Shown in pieces: positions 11,513 through 23,136 of a DNA stretch of 40,406 nucleotides. The number at the start of each line of letters is the position of its first letter. Position 1 is the first letter of the stretch. The stretch spans positions 90,411 to 130,816 of the forward strand of contig NW_019775874.1 of the NCBI RefSeq assembly GCF_001039355.2, in the 5' to 3' direction. A program made the translations under genes and the position numbers. The notes under the pieces were generated by a model that searched no databases, was not told where the DNA came from, and saw nothing but the letters and a program-made list of their open reading frames with translations. Source of the stretch: Lingula anatina. Taxonomy: Eukaryota > Brachiopoda > Lingulata > Lingulida > Lingulidae.

Positions 11513-12177
11513 CTCGAGAAACCTTGGGTTGAGATTCTAGGACCACTTTCTAAAATACGAAATAAAATAAGATTGTTATAGATACTACTGACAAAAAACT
11601 AACTCCTACATTAACAACTTTTGTGTGTTATACCTATTCAGAAATTTTCACAATGCATGGTTGAATATTTATTTTTGTTTGCCTCTTTTTGTTCTTGTTG
11701 GTTTGGTTAGTTTACAGCCTTGCTCAAAATTTTATGGGCAGACTTTGATTTTAAAAAATTTGAGATAGGTTGATATGACCTACGAAGAACCGTTTGAATT
11801 TTAGTTGTAATTTATAATTTTAAAAATTGTTGGTTTATGATGATAAGAATGCACCTGCCTCGGCAGAGGTCAGTGCTCTCAGAGTACCGTTTTGGTAACA
11901 GATTATAACAGAAGGCTCAGGTATAATTAACATGGATTTGGCACGGATGTGTATTCAACATACCTGTCTTTGTTTTCGGCCCACACTACCAACAGTTTTA
12001 TTTTCTATGAGAAAGTATATTGCTTACAATAATCATTTACATACTGCTGCAACACATTCCATTCCCTTTGGTTTGATGCGCCTTTATCATTTTAAACGAT
12101 TTTTTCTCGCTCTATTTATTTTAATAAATGTGGGATACAGAACCAATAAGTAATGTGTTTCTTTGTATGTAATTAGA
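11513..12177. other. Intergenic sequence, nothing recognised
   Basis: AT-rich DNA upstream of the candidate first exon of gene 1. Any promoter of gene 1 should lie here or beyond, but I cannot point to a defined element. Confidence 0.4.
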
Positions 12178-12369
12178 GACCATTCCCACAGATATTTACC
12201 CCTGGGGACTCTCACTAGATTGCTGTCAGCCTGACCGGCTTAAATGTCTGTCCCGCCTACCAAAAGCTGTAAGGGGGTAATTGTGTCTCGGAAGCTGACA
12301 GCAATTTAGCGTCAGCCCCCAGGAAGTTAGGTCGATCCAGGATGGATCGATCTTAATCTGTGGGAACCC
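12178..12369. mobile_element. MITE family M1, copy B
   Basis: The ends carry GACCATTCCCACAGAT and, reversed, GGGTTCCCACAGATTAAGAT. The inner arms ATTGCTGTCAGC and GCTGACAGCAAT are inverted repeats. Shared middle motifs (CGGCTTAAATGTCTGTCCCG, CCTAC, AAGGGGG) link it to copy A at 10199 and to a half copy at 37549. Confidence 0.65.
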
Positions 12370-12494
12370 GGACTTAGTTACAGTATTTATGTCAAGTGCA
12401 TGGTTCGTTTCAATGATGAAAATTTATAATCAGTAGAGTATTTGCTTAATTTTTGTTTTCTTTATCGACACAAAACAGGTTACATTGATCATAA

Positions 12495-12640
12495 CCCTAA
12501 GCAAAATGAAAAGTTTGCAGCAACGAGTTTGTGGGACTTAGCAAAAAAATCTGCTTATTTGCAGCAATATTGCAGCAAATATGTTGCAAATTAGCTGGAA
12601 GGGATTGCAGTTTGCAGCAGGCCTGATATTTTGCTAAGGG
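12495..12640. mobile_element. Short palindromic MITE
   Basis: CCCTAAGCAAAAT at the left pairs with ATTTTGCTAAGGG at the right (one mismatch). The interior repeats TTGCAGCA in both orientations. Non-coding. Confidence 0.45.
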
Positions 12641-12819
12641 AATCGATGGTTATTGATCTTCTTTTGACTCTCTAACAAGAAATTCATGACCCCATGTACA
12701 GTGTTGACCTGCTCGAGGGCAATATAAACCAACAGGTCATACGGAGGTGAAAATACGTATATTCTAATTTGGCGATATTCTTAATTAAGAAATACTACCC
12801 TGGACGTCAGATCAGATGA

Positions 12820-13690
12820 GTTCTAACTTTGACAGGTAACCAGTTGCAGAGTTTGAAAATGAAACTAAAATTAGACAACCCCAGGGTGGATACACAATAA
12901 CTGAGCTCAGATTATCCCTTGGACATAGCCACGAATTATGTCCAAGTCCCAGCTGAGCTACAGCATGCACATTTCATGATTTCAAAAAAATAGACAGGAT
13001 TATCTGTATGTTAATTTTTATTTCTCTCTTTGCTCTATCTAAACAAACAAATTAATAGGATATTTATTTCACTGATTGCTATTGTGGTAGATTCTGCCAT
13101 GGCACTTTTGGACTTTTGCAAGCTGTAATTTTGAAACAGCTGGTAGGACAGTGCCTTCAAGTAGTTTGTCATAAAAAACTGATGAGGGTTAACATGTCTG
13201 CAGATATAGCTTTTCTGTATTCTAATCAACGTTGGAAAGAGTGCAAATCTGTTATTCGTACCGCATTCAGCGAGGCTCTCTGCAGAGTTGGATGAATCTA
13301 CATAGAACGAAAATTTCATTGAAAATGTCAGTATGCACCTTTCATGATATAAATGTGACAAGATTCTTTTTGTGCTATTTTTCCTCCTTTTTCTATTTAA
13401 ATAAATAAATAAATAAATAAATAGGGTATTTGTTACACCGATAGCGATTGTGGTAGATTCTGCGATGAAACCTACAAGATTAACTCGCACGCGATCTAGC
13501 AGCTGTTGATATTGCATTGTCAAGTAGCAGTTTTGAAACAGCTGGTTGAAATCACACAGGATAAGATACCACATCTTCAACTATTGTTTTATCTGCATAC
13601 AAAATCAAAGTATGCCCGATTTCCAGGAAAAACTGCCAAAACTGATAACTCATTGAGTGTAACCCCACAGTCACGTTTAGACACGAGTAA
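12820..13690. repeat. Dispersed repeat R1 with an internal duplication
   Basis: The start (AGAGTTTGAAAATGAAACTA at about 12848) and later blocks (GCGATTGTGGTAGATTC; TTTCCAGGAAAA) recur in the same order at 31060-31400. Within this copy a segment is present twice (about 12963-13150 and 13331-13550), including GATTGCTATTGTGGTAGATT and TTTTGAAACAGCTGGT. The minus-strand ORF of 181 residues across it is low-complexity and not credible as a gene. The class (LINE, SINE or other) is unknown. Confidence 0.5.
13398..13424. repeat. (AAAT)n microsatellite
   Basis: Six or more tandem AAAT units inside repeat R1. Confidence 0.9.
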
Positions 13691-14658
13691 AATAAAACTG
13701 GGAAGGAATGAAATATTAACAGATATCCGCTTTTGCAGTACAAGCTGTTATGGTTAGCATGAAATCAATGAGGCGGCTTACCTTTTTGAATATTCCACCT
13801 TCCTCAGTCTTCAGGTGGGGTTAACGGTTAACCGTTGACAGAAAGCCCCTTGAGATGTTGACGACCATGCGTCTTTCTCTATCTGTGAAATTAGGGTAAG
13901 TGAGAACGCTTTAGCACTGCTGCATGTATTGATTTTGATATGATGATTACCTGGATCTAGGTCAGGTGTATAGGTCAGGTGTATTATACCACAACTATAA
14001 ATCTACCTGTCAAAACTTCTTTTTTTGTTACAATAATATTAGTCTACACATAGTTTGGTACCTCGTTCGATTTTTTTTTCTGTTTAGTGTATTACAATGC
14101 TTGTTTTTTTTTTTTTTTTTTTTTTTGTAAATCCCCCTTTACACTGGACAGCGTCCTTTCTGCATACCGTAGTACGGCCCCGTTCAAGAGTAAAAGATAA
14201 TACTTTACCTGCAGTAAAAAATTAATACTTTGCGTGCCGACAACTGGCAGATCATTGAGCATTTATTCTGCAACCAAAGCGATGCTTGTACCTCCTTTTT
14301 ATGACCACAGCGATGCCAGTTTCATGGTCGCACAAAGGACGCGGAGATGACGAAGGAATTTTTACAATAGTTATGGGTGTTTTATCAAAAGCATCAGAGG
14401 AGTAAGACACTTCCACCAACATCAGACAAAATTAAAAATATAGGACATATCGAGGGCATTTATGGAAGAGAAAGAAGTCTCACAGCAACGGGTAATGAAA
14501 TAAAACTAGCCCCAACATGACTTCAAGCATCAATCACTTGTAAATGGATAGATCTAGTTTGAAAGATAGTTTTATCGGGGAATCGGACCTAAAATATGCT
14601 ACCATTTCTTTCGTTATCCGGGGCATTTATCACAAGGTCGTGATTGTTGGTAACGCCA
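13691..14658. other. Intergenic sequence, nothing recognised
   Basis: Contains a T-run at 14104-14126 and a small palindrome TTAACGGTTAACCGTT near 13825. No gene was found. Confidence 0.5.
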
Positions 14659-14727
14659 TGGTGGTAACGTCATGTTTAGGCGTTTAAACGACGAATTATT
14701 CATTAAAACGCCTAAACATTACCACCA
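14659..14727. repeat. Hairpin-forming inverted repeat
   Basis: GGTGGTAA, a gap, then TGTTTAGGCGTTT pairs with AAAACGCCTAAACATTACCACC, leaving a loop of about 20 bases. It is probably the core of a degraded palindromic MITE. Confidence 0.5.
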
Positions 14728-15691
14728 CTTAACCGTATCAATGTTGAATCATCGACAAACTTTATAATACAGGTAATTTTATGGTTAGTTAAAGGAACAT
14801 TAATTGTTCATTATGACAAAAAATGAGGGTAAACGACAATTTTCCCATACTTAATTAATTTAGTCAATCAATAGTGAATATTTATCTGTTATCCAAAATA
14901 ATGTAAATATGGAGTTTTTGGCGAAGGGTAACAATGTCCTTAACTTATTTTGATAAAATGTTAATTGCTTACATAAACATCGTATCGTTGAGCAAAAATA
15001 GACAAAATCAAGGGTCAAGGGAAAACATCATTGAGTGCACTTTATACATTGTTTCTTATAAAATCAGACTCAGTAAAATTAGCTGCTGGTGATCAACATA
15101 AGTTGATGGATTGTCTATAGGGGCCTACGGAATACATGGAATATATAGAAAATATGTGGTGCCACATGATATTTCTTGTTTCATTTATGTCTTATGACAA
15201 CAAGATAGTTTCTCTACCGAGCAATTCTGACTTTGTTTTAACATTTATTTAACAATACCTTATCTCCTTGTAATCTTGGGTAATTATGGCATTTAAAGGG
15301 ATAATAAGTCTTCGTATGAAATCTGTATTTCACAATAAAAACATTGTGAGTGACTCATAAAAATATAATATATTCTGTTTTCCCACAAAAACGGCTGTTA
15401 TAGCTATTATTCTGATATCATAGCTTGNTGGTCTGGCGTAGGGAGATTCGATTGCATTTCATATAATTGAAATTCAATATACAATGCTTATAAACAGTAT
15501 AATGGTAAAAAATTACTACAGTCTACATATCCTCTTAAAGCCACACATCACTAATTTATATAAAAAAAAAAACATTTACGTAGCCAAATGTTCACAAGCA
15601 CAACAGAGCTGTTTTTTCCTCAAAAGTAAATAAGATAAGTACATATGTCTGAAAATTGTAATTTATAAATGACGAAAACTAATAACATTCA
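14728..15691. other. Intergenic sequence with one ambiguous base
   Basis: AT-rich DNA with no supported feature. A single N occurs at 15428, which may be an uncalled base or a collapsed gap. Confidence 0.5.
15428..15428. other. Single N in intergenic DNA
   Basis: One ambiguous base within GCTTGNTGGTCTGG. No structural change is evident around it. Confidence 0.6.
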
Positions 15692-16032
15692 AAGTAACAA
15701 AACTGGGGGGATAAAATCACCCCCACCACCCCCGCCCCAAACTATATAACTGCCATAATATAAAATAAATAAAGTAGGTTAATAAGTGCAAACAAGATTA
15801 ATTAAGAAAAATATGAAAAAAACACAAGAGCTATTGGAGCAAAAGGTTGGCTCAAATGAAAAATAAAGGCCACAAAGTTACAAAACTGGGGATATAATAA
15901 TACATCCACCAAACTACATAAAAATAATAAAGTAAGTTAATAAGTGCTACCAAGATTAAAAAGAAAAATATGAGAAACCACAAAGCTATCGGAGCAAAAA
16001 GTTGGTTCAAATGAAAAAAAAAGGCCATAAGA
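15692..16032. repeat. Two-copy tandem repeat
   Basis: Units of about 180 and 150 bases (15700-15880 and 15881-16032) share ACAAAACTGGG, AAGTWRGTTAATAAGTGC and GAGCAAAAGGTTGGCTCAAA (with minor changes), in the same order. Non-coding. Confidence 0.6.
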
Positions 16033-16063
16033 TGTGAGAGAAGCTCACATCCCCGCCAATTAT

Positions 16064-16195
16064 TGACATTACACTAGCCCAAAGGAATTATTTCTAAAAA
16101 AAAACACCCACCACCGATTTATATAGAAAAATATATACATGTGGCAAAAAGGCAAGTATTGACATTACACTAGCCCAAAAGGAATTATTACTAAA
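16064..16195. repeat. Short direct repeat pair
   Basis: TATTGACATTACACTAGCCC followed by AAAGGAATTATT occurs at about 16060 and again at about 16157. Non-coding. Confidence 0.55.
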
Positions 16196-16330
16196 AGGTG
16201 CGCCATGGGCGTTCATACAAAAGTACAAAATGTCGTTGACAATAAAGGTCGTTAACAATTAATTATTCAAACAAATAAGATAGGTAGCTTGGTAGGAAAT
16301 GTATACGCAGTGATTATTACTGTGCGTATT

Positions 16331-19300
16331 TTAAGCGCCTATCTGATTCACTTTGATTTGTGACAGGCGTTCTTGATGTCGAGGAAGATACAGTTTAGTG
16401 AAATGACTTGAATTATTTGGGCTGTCTGCCAGCACCGCTCCAACTATCCTCACATCCACACCAGATCGTCTGACGGGAACTCTGGAATATATGGACATGC
16501 AATATCATAATAAGCTTTATGTTTTTATGCATGTGCCGTATACTTAGGCCTTTTTCACGCTATGTGGAAGACTTTTAATTGGCCGACAGTTTGAAGCGAC
16601 CTTGTTAATTAAAAAGAGAAAACTCCCGTGGCATAATTACATGTTAGAGCAAGTCAAATGTCGCAAAACAATAAAGGGGTACCCGGAGTAACGACCTGTG
16701 GGTCTGTGTAACAAAAAGACCGAACTCCGTTTAGTTACATGTATAAGGGTTAGTCTGACAAAATCTAGGGCGAGGCTTACCTGTACAATTGAATGGGAAG
16801 CGGACTCTGTATTATATGAACTCTCTCTGTCAGTCCACGACATGATGTGAAAATGACCTTATTTAAATCTGTAGTAACATGAAATATGCCAGCTAATTGT
16901 GTATTGTAAGTATTAATATGTTTATGTATAATCCTACATTGAAATTTGTACCTTGTAAAAAACAAAAATGTCTGGCTTAGTAAACAATTTACCTTCGTGT
17001 AACTGAGTAAATTCGGTATTTAACATTTTCTGGAACACGCCTGAGGTGTCAACACGCTTCAGCTCTTCTTGGTACTTGAGTGCCGAAACTCTCATAGTGT
17101 GCGTGCGAGTTGGAAACTTTTTGGCCATCCTACACAGGTAATATAAACCTATAATGAAAAAAAAACATAATAACAACACGCATTTTACATACCGATTATC
17201 AGATAAGAAGGCGATTTGAGAAGAAAGATCCTTAATGGGTACATACTCAACTAATTCAACCCACTGACCAATTGTAATTTTCACTCCTTTGTTATATATA
17301 TATATGGGCAGAAAGAGCCACGCCGGTTTGACTTTATCTCTTTGTTAAGGCAGTATATTATATATTCAAGAGTTCACATACTCCTGCTAAAATTGATGAA
17401 CAATTTTAGAAATTATAGATATATCTAGCTGCAGCATTGACCAATAAGGGCTTTTTGAAGTTATGAAAGTGAGCAAAATTCCTTGAGTAATGCAAAATAG
17501 TTGGTTAGAGCTGTCTATCCTGCATAACAGAACTGATCAGAATGGCAGGCCGCGTGTACACTTAAAGCCCAGTCACAGGTGCTTGACGTGGCAAGTAAAT
17601 ATTGTTTTGCACATATATGTAGGATGGCAATGTCTTACCCTCTACCAGGGGGACTGATAGATTTTTTACGGATATTCACAGAGAGGTCTCTAGAAAGATA
17701 GATGGTCATTTTGGTTCTAAGTCACCCTGTTGAGAAATCTCTCTTTTCTGTCCGCTGACTTAATTAGAACCAAAATGACCATCTATCTATCTAGAGACAT
17801 ATCTGTGAATATCTGTAAAAAATCTATCAGTCGCCCTGGTATTGGGTAGCAATCTCTCATCTTAAAGCCCAAGAGAGAGCTTAGTGAATGCTATGGATGT
17901 TCACGGTGTTTTGGGTGCAAACAAAAGGATATGCTATTTGCGTCGGATTTAAGTTGGATATGGTATATAATGTATATAGGTACCACCATCGAGAATGAAT
18001 GTGGGACCTTTTTCAAATTGATTTTCGTCTAATTTTCTTAACAGCTCTAAGCCTCTGTCTCAAAAGCATAAGTGTGCGTTAGACATTTGTATAAAAACAG
18101 ACGAAAAATTAGAACCTACCAAGTTGGTGGCTGGTGTTGGAATCTGCCAGATGGCGTCCTTTGACTTCAACTGCTCTTTCCAAGATTCTCCAAACAAAGC
18201 CTTGCAAATACGGGTTCAGCCAGATTTTGTCCTGGAGGAGGTAATTTCTAGCTCTGGTCGTTTCAGCTGGTTTGAAATTAAAATAATTCATTTCATTTGG
18301 TTTGCTGTCAAATTGTAATGACTACTGTATGATATTAAAAAAGCTATTTCAGAGTTATATAACAAATGCGGTTATGGTCAATGTACGAGTTATTTAGAGG
18401 AAAAGTGAACATTTGGACTGATCCGCACCATTGTCACCATAGCAACGGAGCATTACCTGCAGCTATGCTAATCAGCCACGTGGCCCTCCAGTGGGCTGTG
18501 CCGTTCTCATATGGCTTCCATATTTCCTTCGCAAGTAATAAGTAGTCCAAGGCAAGGTCGTACCTTTCGAGGTCCTGATAGAACTGCCCCATATTGTGAC
18601 ATGCTGAAATAAACGCACAGATGGATATTTTTCAAATTGTTTAGTTAACTGTCTGGAGTGTCGAATATCATTTTTATTCAACCATTCATGGGGAAATTTT
18701 GATTAATTAGTTCTTTGGAATATAAATCATATTATGTTTATCAATATGTTTATGTTTATCATATCATGTTTATCAATAGAAAATCTTTAATTATGATGAA
18801 ATGTAAAATGATCTATTTTGTCTTTAAAATGCCAACTTTCTTTTTAATTGGTTGTCGCTAAAATCATGAATCAAGAGCAGAAACATTATTCTAACTACCG
18901 AAAATATCCGAGGATTTTAAATTCATCTCAATATTTAACAAAATAAATAATGTAGCAAATATAACTACCTAGATACATGCGGAATTCAATGTCCATTCTG
19001 TAATCTGTCATCTCTGGAGAAACATCCTTTAAAATGTCCTGCTTTATGTTAAAAGTCTCGTGTAGAAGGTACTCTATGTACGCTTTCTTCTTGTACGGCA
19101 TAGGACCGATATCTTGGTACTGCATAGCCCGAGAAAGTATTTGAAACCCTGATATACAAATTGAACTTGATCATTTCAATGTTAAAACAGTTAGGAATTG
19201 TGGGGTAGTTACTAAGCATATATATAGGACAACTACCCAGCAAACACGTCAACTTCGGATCACGTGACTAGCACGTTGCTACCACATTATAACGTCATAG

Positions 19301-22300
19301 CAACGTGCTAGCTACGTGGTCCGAACGTGACACGTTTGCTTGGTAGCTGGCTCAATGTCAATTAAGCTCACCTTAGGGGAGACCGGGGCTAGTTGGACCC
19401 GGGGTATGTTGCCCCCCCCCCCCCCCCCCCATCAATATATGACAAAGTAACTATGGGTTAAAGAATTGATCACATCATTTTGTAAAGTGACCGTATCCAA
19501 TAGTGCTAAAAAAGCGTGGGCAGTGAGTCCAAATGAAATAATTTAGCATCTTAAAGTAAGTTTATTAAAAAGACTTGATGGGGGTCCAACTTACCCCGGG
19601 GTCCAACTAGCCCCGGTCTCCCATAATCATTCTTTCACCAAACACGTTTAAAATGAGTTTTATATTTTGGCATTAACCAGACTTCAAGGTATAGGGTAAA
19701 ACAAAAATACCTCAGTCGTTCCAATAGCTCTAAAACTTGAGACAATTTTCAGCAATATTACCTGCTGCTATCTGTACTTTGCTGTGGCAAAAATTGCGAA
19801 TCAGCTCTAAGGCTACTGTCCCCAGCCTCTCTGCCTCCAAGAAATTACCCAGTTCGAAGTGAAGCTTCCCAAGTTGATTCAGATGAGCAGCGTACCTACA
19901 ACGCCCAGAGCTGTTACCAGTATAGGTGGCATCCGCTAACTTAACAGCGGCATCCATGATGGGGACGGCGTCTTGATATCTGTTATGGCGTCGAAGGTAC
20001 ATGGCGACGCTGGATAAAACTGGTATAGGGTCATCTAGGATAGAGTTATCAAAACGTTTGCTGGTCAGCATTTTGGTCAGTTCTCTAGCTACGGAGGAAG
20101 CATACAGTGCAAGGGTGTCGTATTCCAAACACCTGCGTTCAGTCTGGCACGTGTAGTGGTCATGTAAGAATGTCGTATTGTAATCGGGGAATAGAGTGTC
20201 CAGTATGGCGATGGCACTGTTTATTCCTGTTACCCAGCGGGTCATGTTCTGTCTAATATTGTTAACATGCAGACGTATTAGAATGCTGTGGACAATCCAA
20301 AGCTTTTCATCATTTTCAGAAGCAGGTTCAACTATGTACAAGTTTATCGGTTTTTTCAAAAGACCGTCCAGGTTGCTCTGGATGTGTGCCTCTGAAGGGT
20401 CGTTTGTAGAACCGATTAAAAATTGACGAAGATGTGGTGATCTTAATTTGAAAGCACTTTTTAATAGAAATTTCTCCCCGAACTTGGGCGATAGCAAGCA
20501 CACAAGATCTATAAGTTCCAGCTGAGCGTTGTTTAATGTCTCTAAACTTGAAGCGAACGGAAATTTTATTCGGTCGATTACGTCAAAATTGTCGTCCGCC
20601 GGATCAGTTAATGCCCAGCTTGGATCCCCTTCCCGCCATTGATTCAGGAACTCGTTGGCAGACCTGTTCGTAGACCTCAAGTTGGCGGCAACCAGTGAGA
20701 TGGACATAGCATGACTGGCTAAAAACTTTGGCCCTACCAAATTATCAATGGCCTCTTGTTCTTTTTCTGGGATATTTTGCAATTTATTGGATGCCTCATT
20801 GTTGCTAAAAATTCCATATCGTATTTTTATAAAGAGAATAGACGACCAGTAAGAAGTCAGTAGACGGCCTAACTCTATTTGTTTGTCCACATCAAATGCA
20901 GGGAACCATACTTTGTATCGTGACGTAATGATGACGTGTGAACCGCGTGGAAATGGTGTCTTAGTCTCCCCAAATATATCTGTCAGAATACGTTTTTCAT
21001 CCACTCCATCAAATATGATGAGCACGTTGTCAACGGTGGAGAGGTACTCCATTAGTTTTGGCACTATCATATCCAGTAAGTACGGTTTGTCGCCTTCCTG
21101 CTCCTTGCAACTATCTTCTTCGGTCATCAGGCCAAGTTTTTTTAACCCAATGTCGAAAGCCTAAAACATATTGAATATATTTTTTCCATAAGCTGCAGCC
21201 TTGAATAATCTGACACCTTCAAGATGGTTTCTCATAAGTTTTTTTAACATAAGTCAAAGTTGCGCAATATTTCAGGACTTTGAATTTGTTTGAAATAATC
21301 AAAGTTGTAGTATCCGTGCCTGAAAATCCCAAAGTCATATTTGCCATGTCTACATTATTTGCAAAATTCAGAAGCAATAAAACATCTCAAATAAAAGTAC
21401 CTGATAACCTTTTGAAAATCAAATGCATGGCGGTCTAAACTCAACTACACGAACCGAACGAGTAATGATCTATGTGAGAGGAAAATTCCCCTTTTTTTCT
21501 AGAAAAAATATGAATTGGCAAGAATATGCACGATATTATACATTTGACAGAAACATCTAAGTTCTTATAGTACGAGAAGCTAGCATTAGGGCACCCCATC
21601 ATAACTTACCGTCTTCCTCAATTCAACGTCCAATTTTGATTTCTTGTTGGCAAAAATCCAAATGATGTCAGTATAATTGTTCCTCATTAGTGATGAATAC
21701 TTCAAAGCTAACTGGGTTTTTCCACACCCCTCTGGTCCAGAAATAACCTTTGTAAAAATAATACCTAATTAATGTTTTGATGACCAGAGTGGCTACCATT
21801 TTATTCCTACTCTTTTAGCACCGTGCTCGCTAGACATCTCCCGCAACTCTACCGTGGAACATTAGTTATATCTGGGCCTCAGATGTAGCACCTTATTCAC
21901 GAGTAACTTGCGAGACTTTCCGAGACCTTGGGTGCCATGCTGTTTATGGTAGCTAACAATATTGGACAAGGTGAAACTTGGGTGGAGCTAAAGGTGGAAT
22001 TTTAATTCTTTATAAATATGTCACTGAAAAACGTATATGTGTTTTTTCTATTTCTCATTGATTTTGGAAAGGGGACATCTTGAGTTTCAATTTTGTTGTT
22101 TCCATGATATTCGTTTTTATATTTATAAAGATCTAACATACGTTGATTGTGTCGCAGGCCAGTCTGAAATTCATTCAGATGCCCTAGAATAAATACACTA
22201 TATACTGTATTTTCTTTTCACGATAGTCAAAATATAAAAACAGCATATAATGTAATCTTTTTCAGTTTTATTTATTAAATGTTTTTCTGTAATATTGGAA

Positions 22301-22400
22301 TTTCAATATTACCTAGTCAGATTTTAATTATTTTTATATGACTGGTTTTCAACCTGACGTGCGACACTGTTCAAAATAAAACCTAACATTCATGCTTTAT

Positions 22401-22435
<35 letters not shown>

Positions 22436-22570
22436 TGGGAGAGAGAGCTCTTACCGTTAAAAGCGACTTCCTAGACGTTTGGGTAAATTGTTCTCTGAAG
22501 TCAAGGTAATTTTTTTCCATCTCCGCCAAAGTCTCATTTCGGCCAGTGAAGTATATGGTAGGATCGCGTA
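16331..22570 (-). CDS. Gene 2: NB-ARC/TPR STAND protein, 3' complete and 5' missing
   Basis: Exons on the minus strand: 22455-22570, 21610-21747, 19762-21160, 18969-19148, 18457-18603, 18120-18266, 16993-17148, 16781-16868 and 16331-16481 (stop TAA). All phases agree, giving about 840 residues. In order: the RDPTIYFTGR motif; P-loop GPEGCGKT; Walker B VLIIFDGVD; sensor GSHVIITSR; a winged-helix part with WIVHS at the MHD site; then TPR-like helices continuing through exons of 147, 147 and 156 bases (HNMGQFYQDLERYDLALDYL). The tail ends HFTKLYLPRHQERLSQIKV. Family role: a nucleotide-switched oligomerising platform, as in Apaf-1 and related innate sensors, probably cytosolic or at a membrane. 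The 22455 exon starts in phase 1 and needs upstream exons, which are not present before the N at 23136. Gene 3 has exactly those exons. Confidence 0.85.
17636..17848. mobile_element. Palindromic MITE in gene 2 intron
   Basis: The left arm from TACCCTCTACCAGGGGGACT and the right arm, read reversed as TACCCAATACCAGGGCGACT, match over about 90 bases (GATAGATTTTTTAC and ACCAAAATGACCATCTAT included). The flanks GCAATGTCT (17627-17635) and GCAATCTCT (17849-17857) differ by one base and look like a target-site duplication of 8-9 bases, as made by hAT or Mutator-type transposases. Confidence 0.75.
18735..18782. repeat. Short ATGTTTATCA tandem repeats
   Basis: Variants of ATGTTTATCA are repeated four times in the gene 2 intron. 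No other signal. Confidence 0.6.
19233..19346. mobile_element. 114-base palindromic MITE in gene 2 intron
   Basis: CTACCCAGCAAACACGTCAA pairs with the reversed right end CTACCAAGCAAACGTGTCAC, and the inner arms AGCACGTTGCT and AGCAACGTGCT are exact. The inter-arm loop is about 18 bases. It is non-coding and lies between the large exon and the next exon of gene 2. Confidence 0.65.
19376..19622. mobile_element. MITE with GGGAGACCGGGGCTAGTTGG ends
   Basis: The first 36 bases (from GGGAGACCGGGGCTAGTTGG) are repeated in reverse complement at 19587-19622 with only two or three changes. The interior has a C-run (19412-19430). It lies 30 bases from the preceding MITE in the same intron. Superfamily not assigned. 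Confidence 0.7.
22401..22448. repeat. (GA)n microsatellite beside a splice donor
   Basis: On the coding strand it is a TC-rich tract starting about 10 bases after the donor of exon 22455-22570. The same tract in gene 3 (25701-25730) is shorter, so it is polymorphic between the copies. Confidence 0.9.
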
Positions 22571-22928
22571 CTGAAAAATCCATAGACCTGTTTTAGTCGT
22601 GTCCTATATAATACAACTCGACCAACTTCAGCTGAGTACAAACGCCCATTTCAAATTAAAAATGCACCGAGATTCAATCCGTTATAATTAATTTATTTAG
22701 GCAATGCTGTTGGGTTACATTTTACTAGCATATACAAAAGTAAAATGCTTATCAAAATATTGAAAACAGATAGTCCAGGCATCGTTTTCAGGTGCCATCA
22801 AATATTTTCTTCTGTTGAGCTGCTTGGAAACGGGTAATCTGAGTTGGGTGTAGACATTCTATGCGCCTATCGCCAATGACTATGCCATTACTTTTCTAAT
22901 GCATTTGGCTTCCTCTTTCTCTCTTTCT

Positions 22929-23062
22929 ATCACAAGATACCGCCAGTAGATTTTTAGATTTTTAAGAAAATAGATATTTCACGTGAACGGTCCCTTTGGT
23001 TCCGTTTATACGAAAAATCTATTTTCTAAAAATCTAAAAATCTATTTGCGGTATCTTGTGAT
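22929..23062. mobile_element. Palindromic MITE next to the assembly join
   Basis: ATCACAAGATACCGCCAGTA and the following AGATTTTTAGATTTTTAAGA pair with the reverse complement of 23015-23062 at high identity. It is absent from the matching place in gene 3 (near 26205), and homology between the two copies ends just before it. Confidence 0.65.
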
Positions 23063-23135
23063 CACGGACTGTGTCGAATACCCCACGGCGTAATTACGGG
23101 CAGCGCGAGCCAGTTTCTTCCAAATTACGTTTTTA

Positions 23136-23136
23136 N
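23136..23136. other. Single N at the gene 2 / gene 3 junction
   Basis: Homology of gene 3 to gene 2 begins two or three bases after this N, in the middle of the large exon. The 70 bases before it match nothing else here. It looks like a contig join or a compressed gap, not one unread base. Confidence 0.7.

Noticed and set aside
13035-13580. Minus-strand ORF of 181 residues
   Set aside because: It lies in an AT-rich, internally duplicated non-coding repeat. Low complexity, no domain, and duplicated DNA blocks explain the length.
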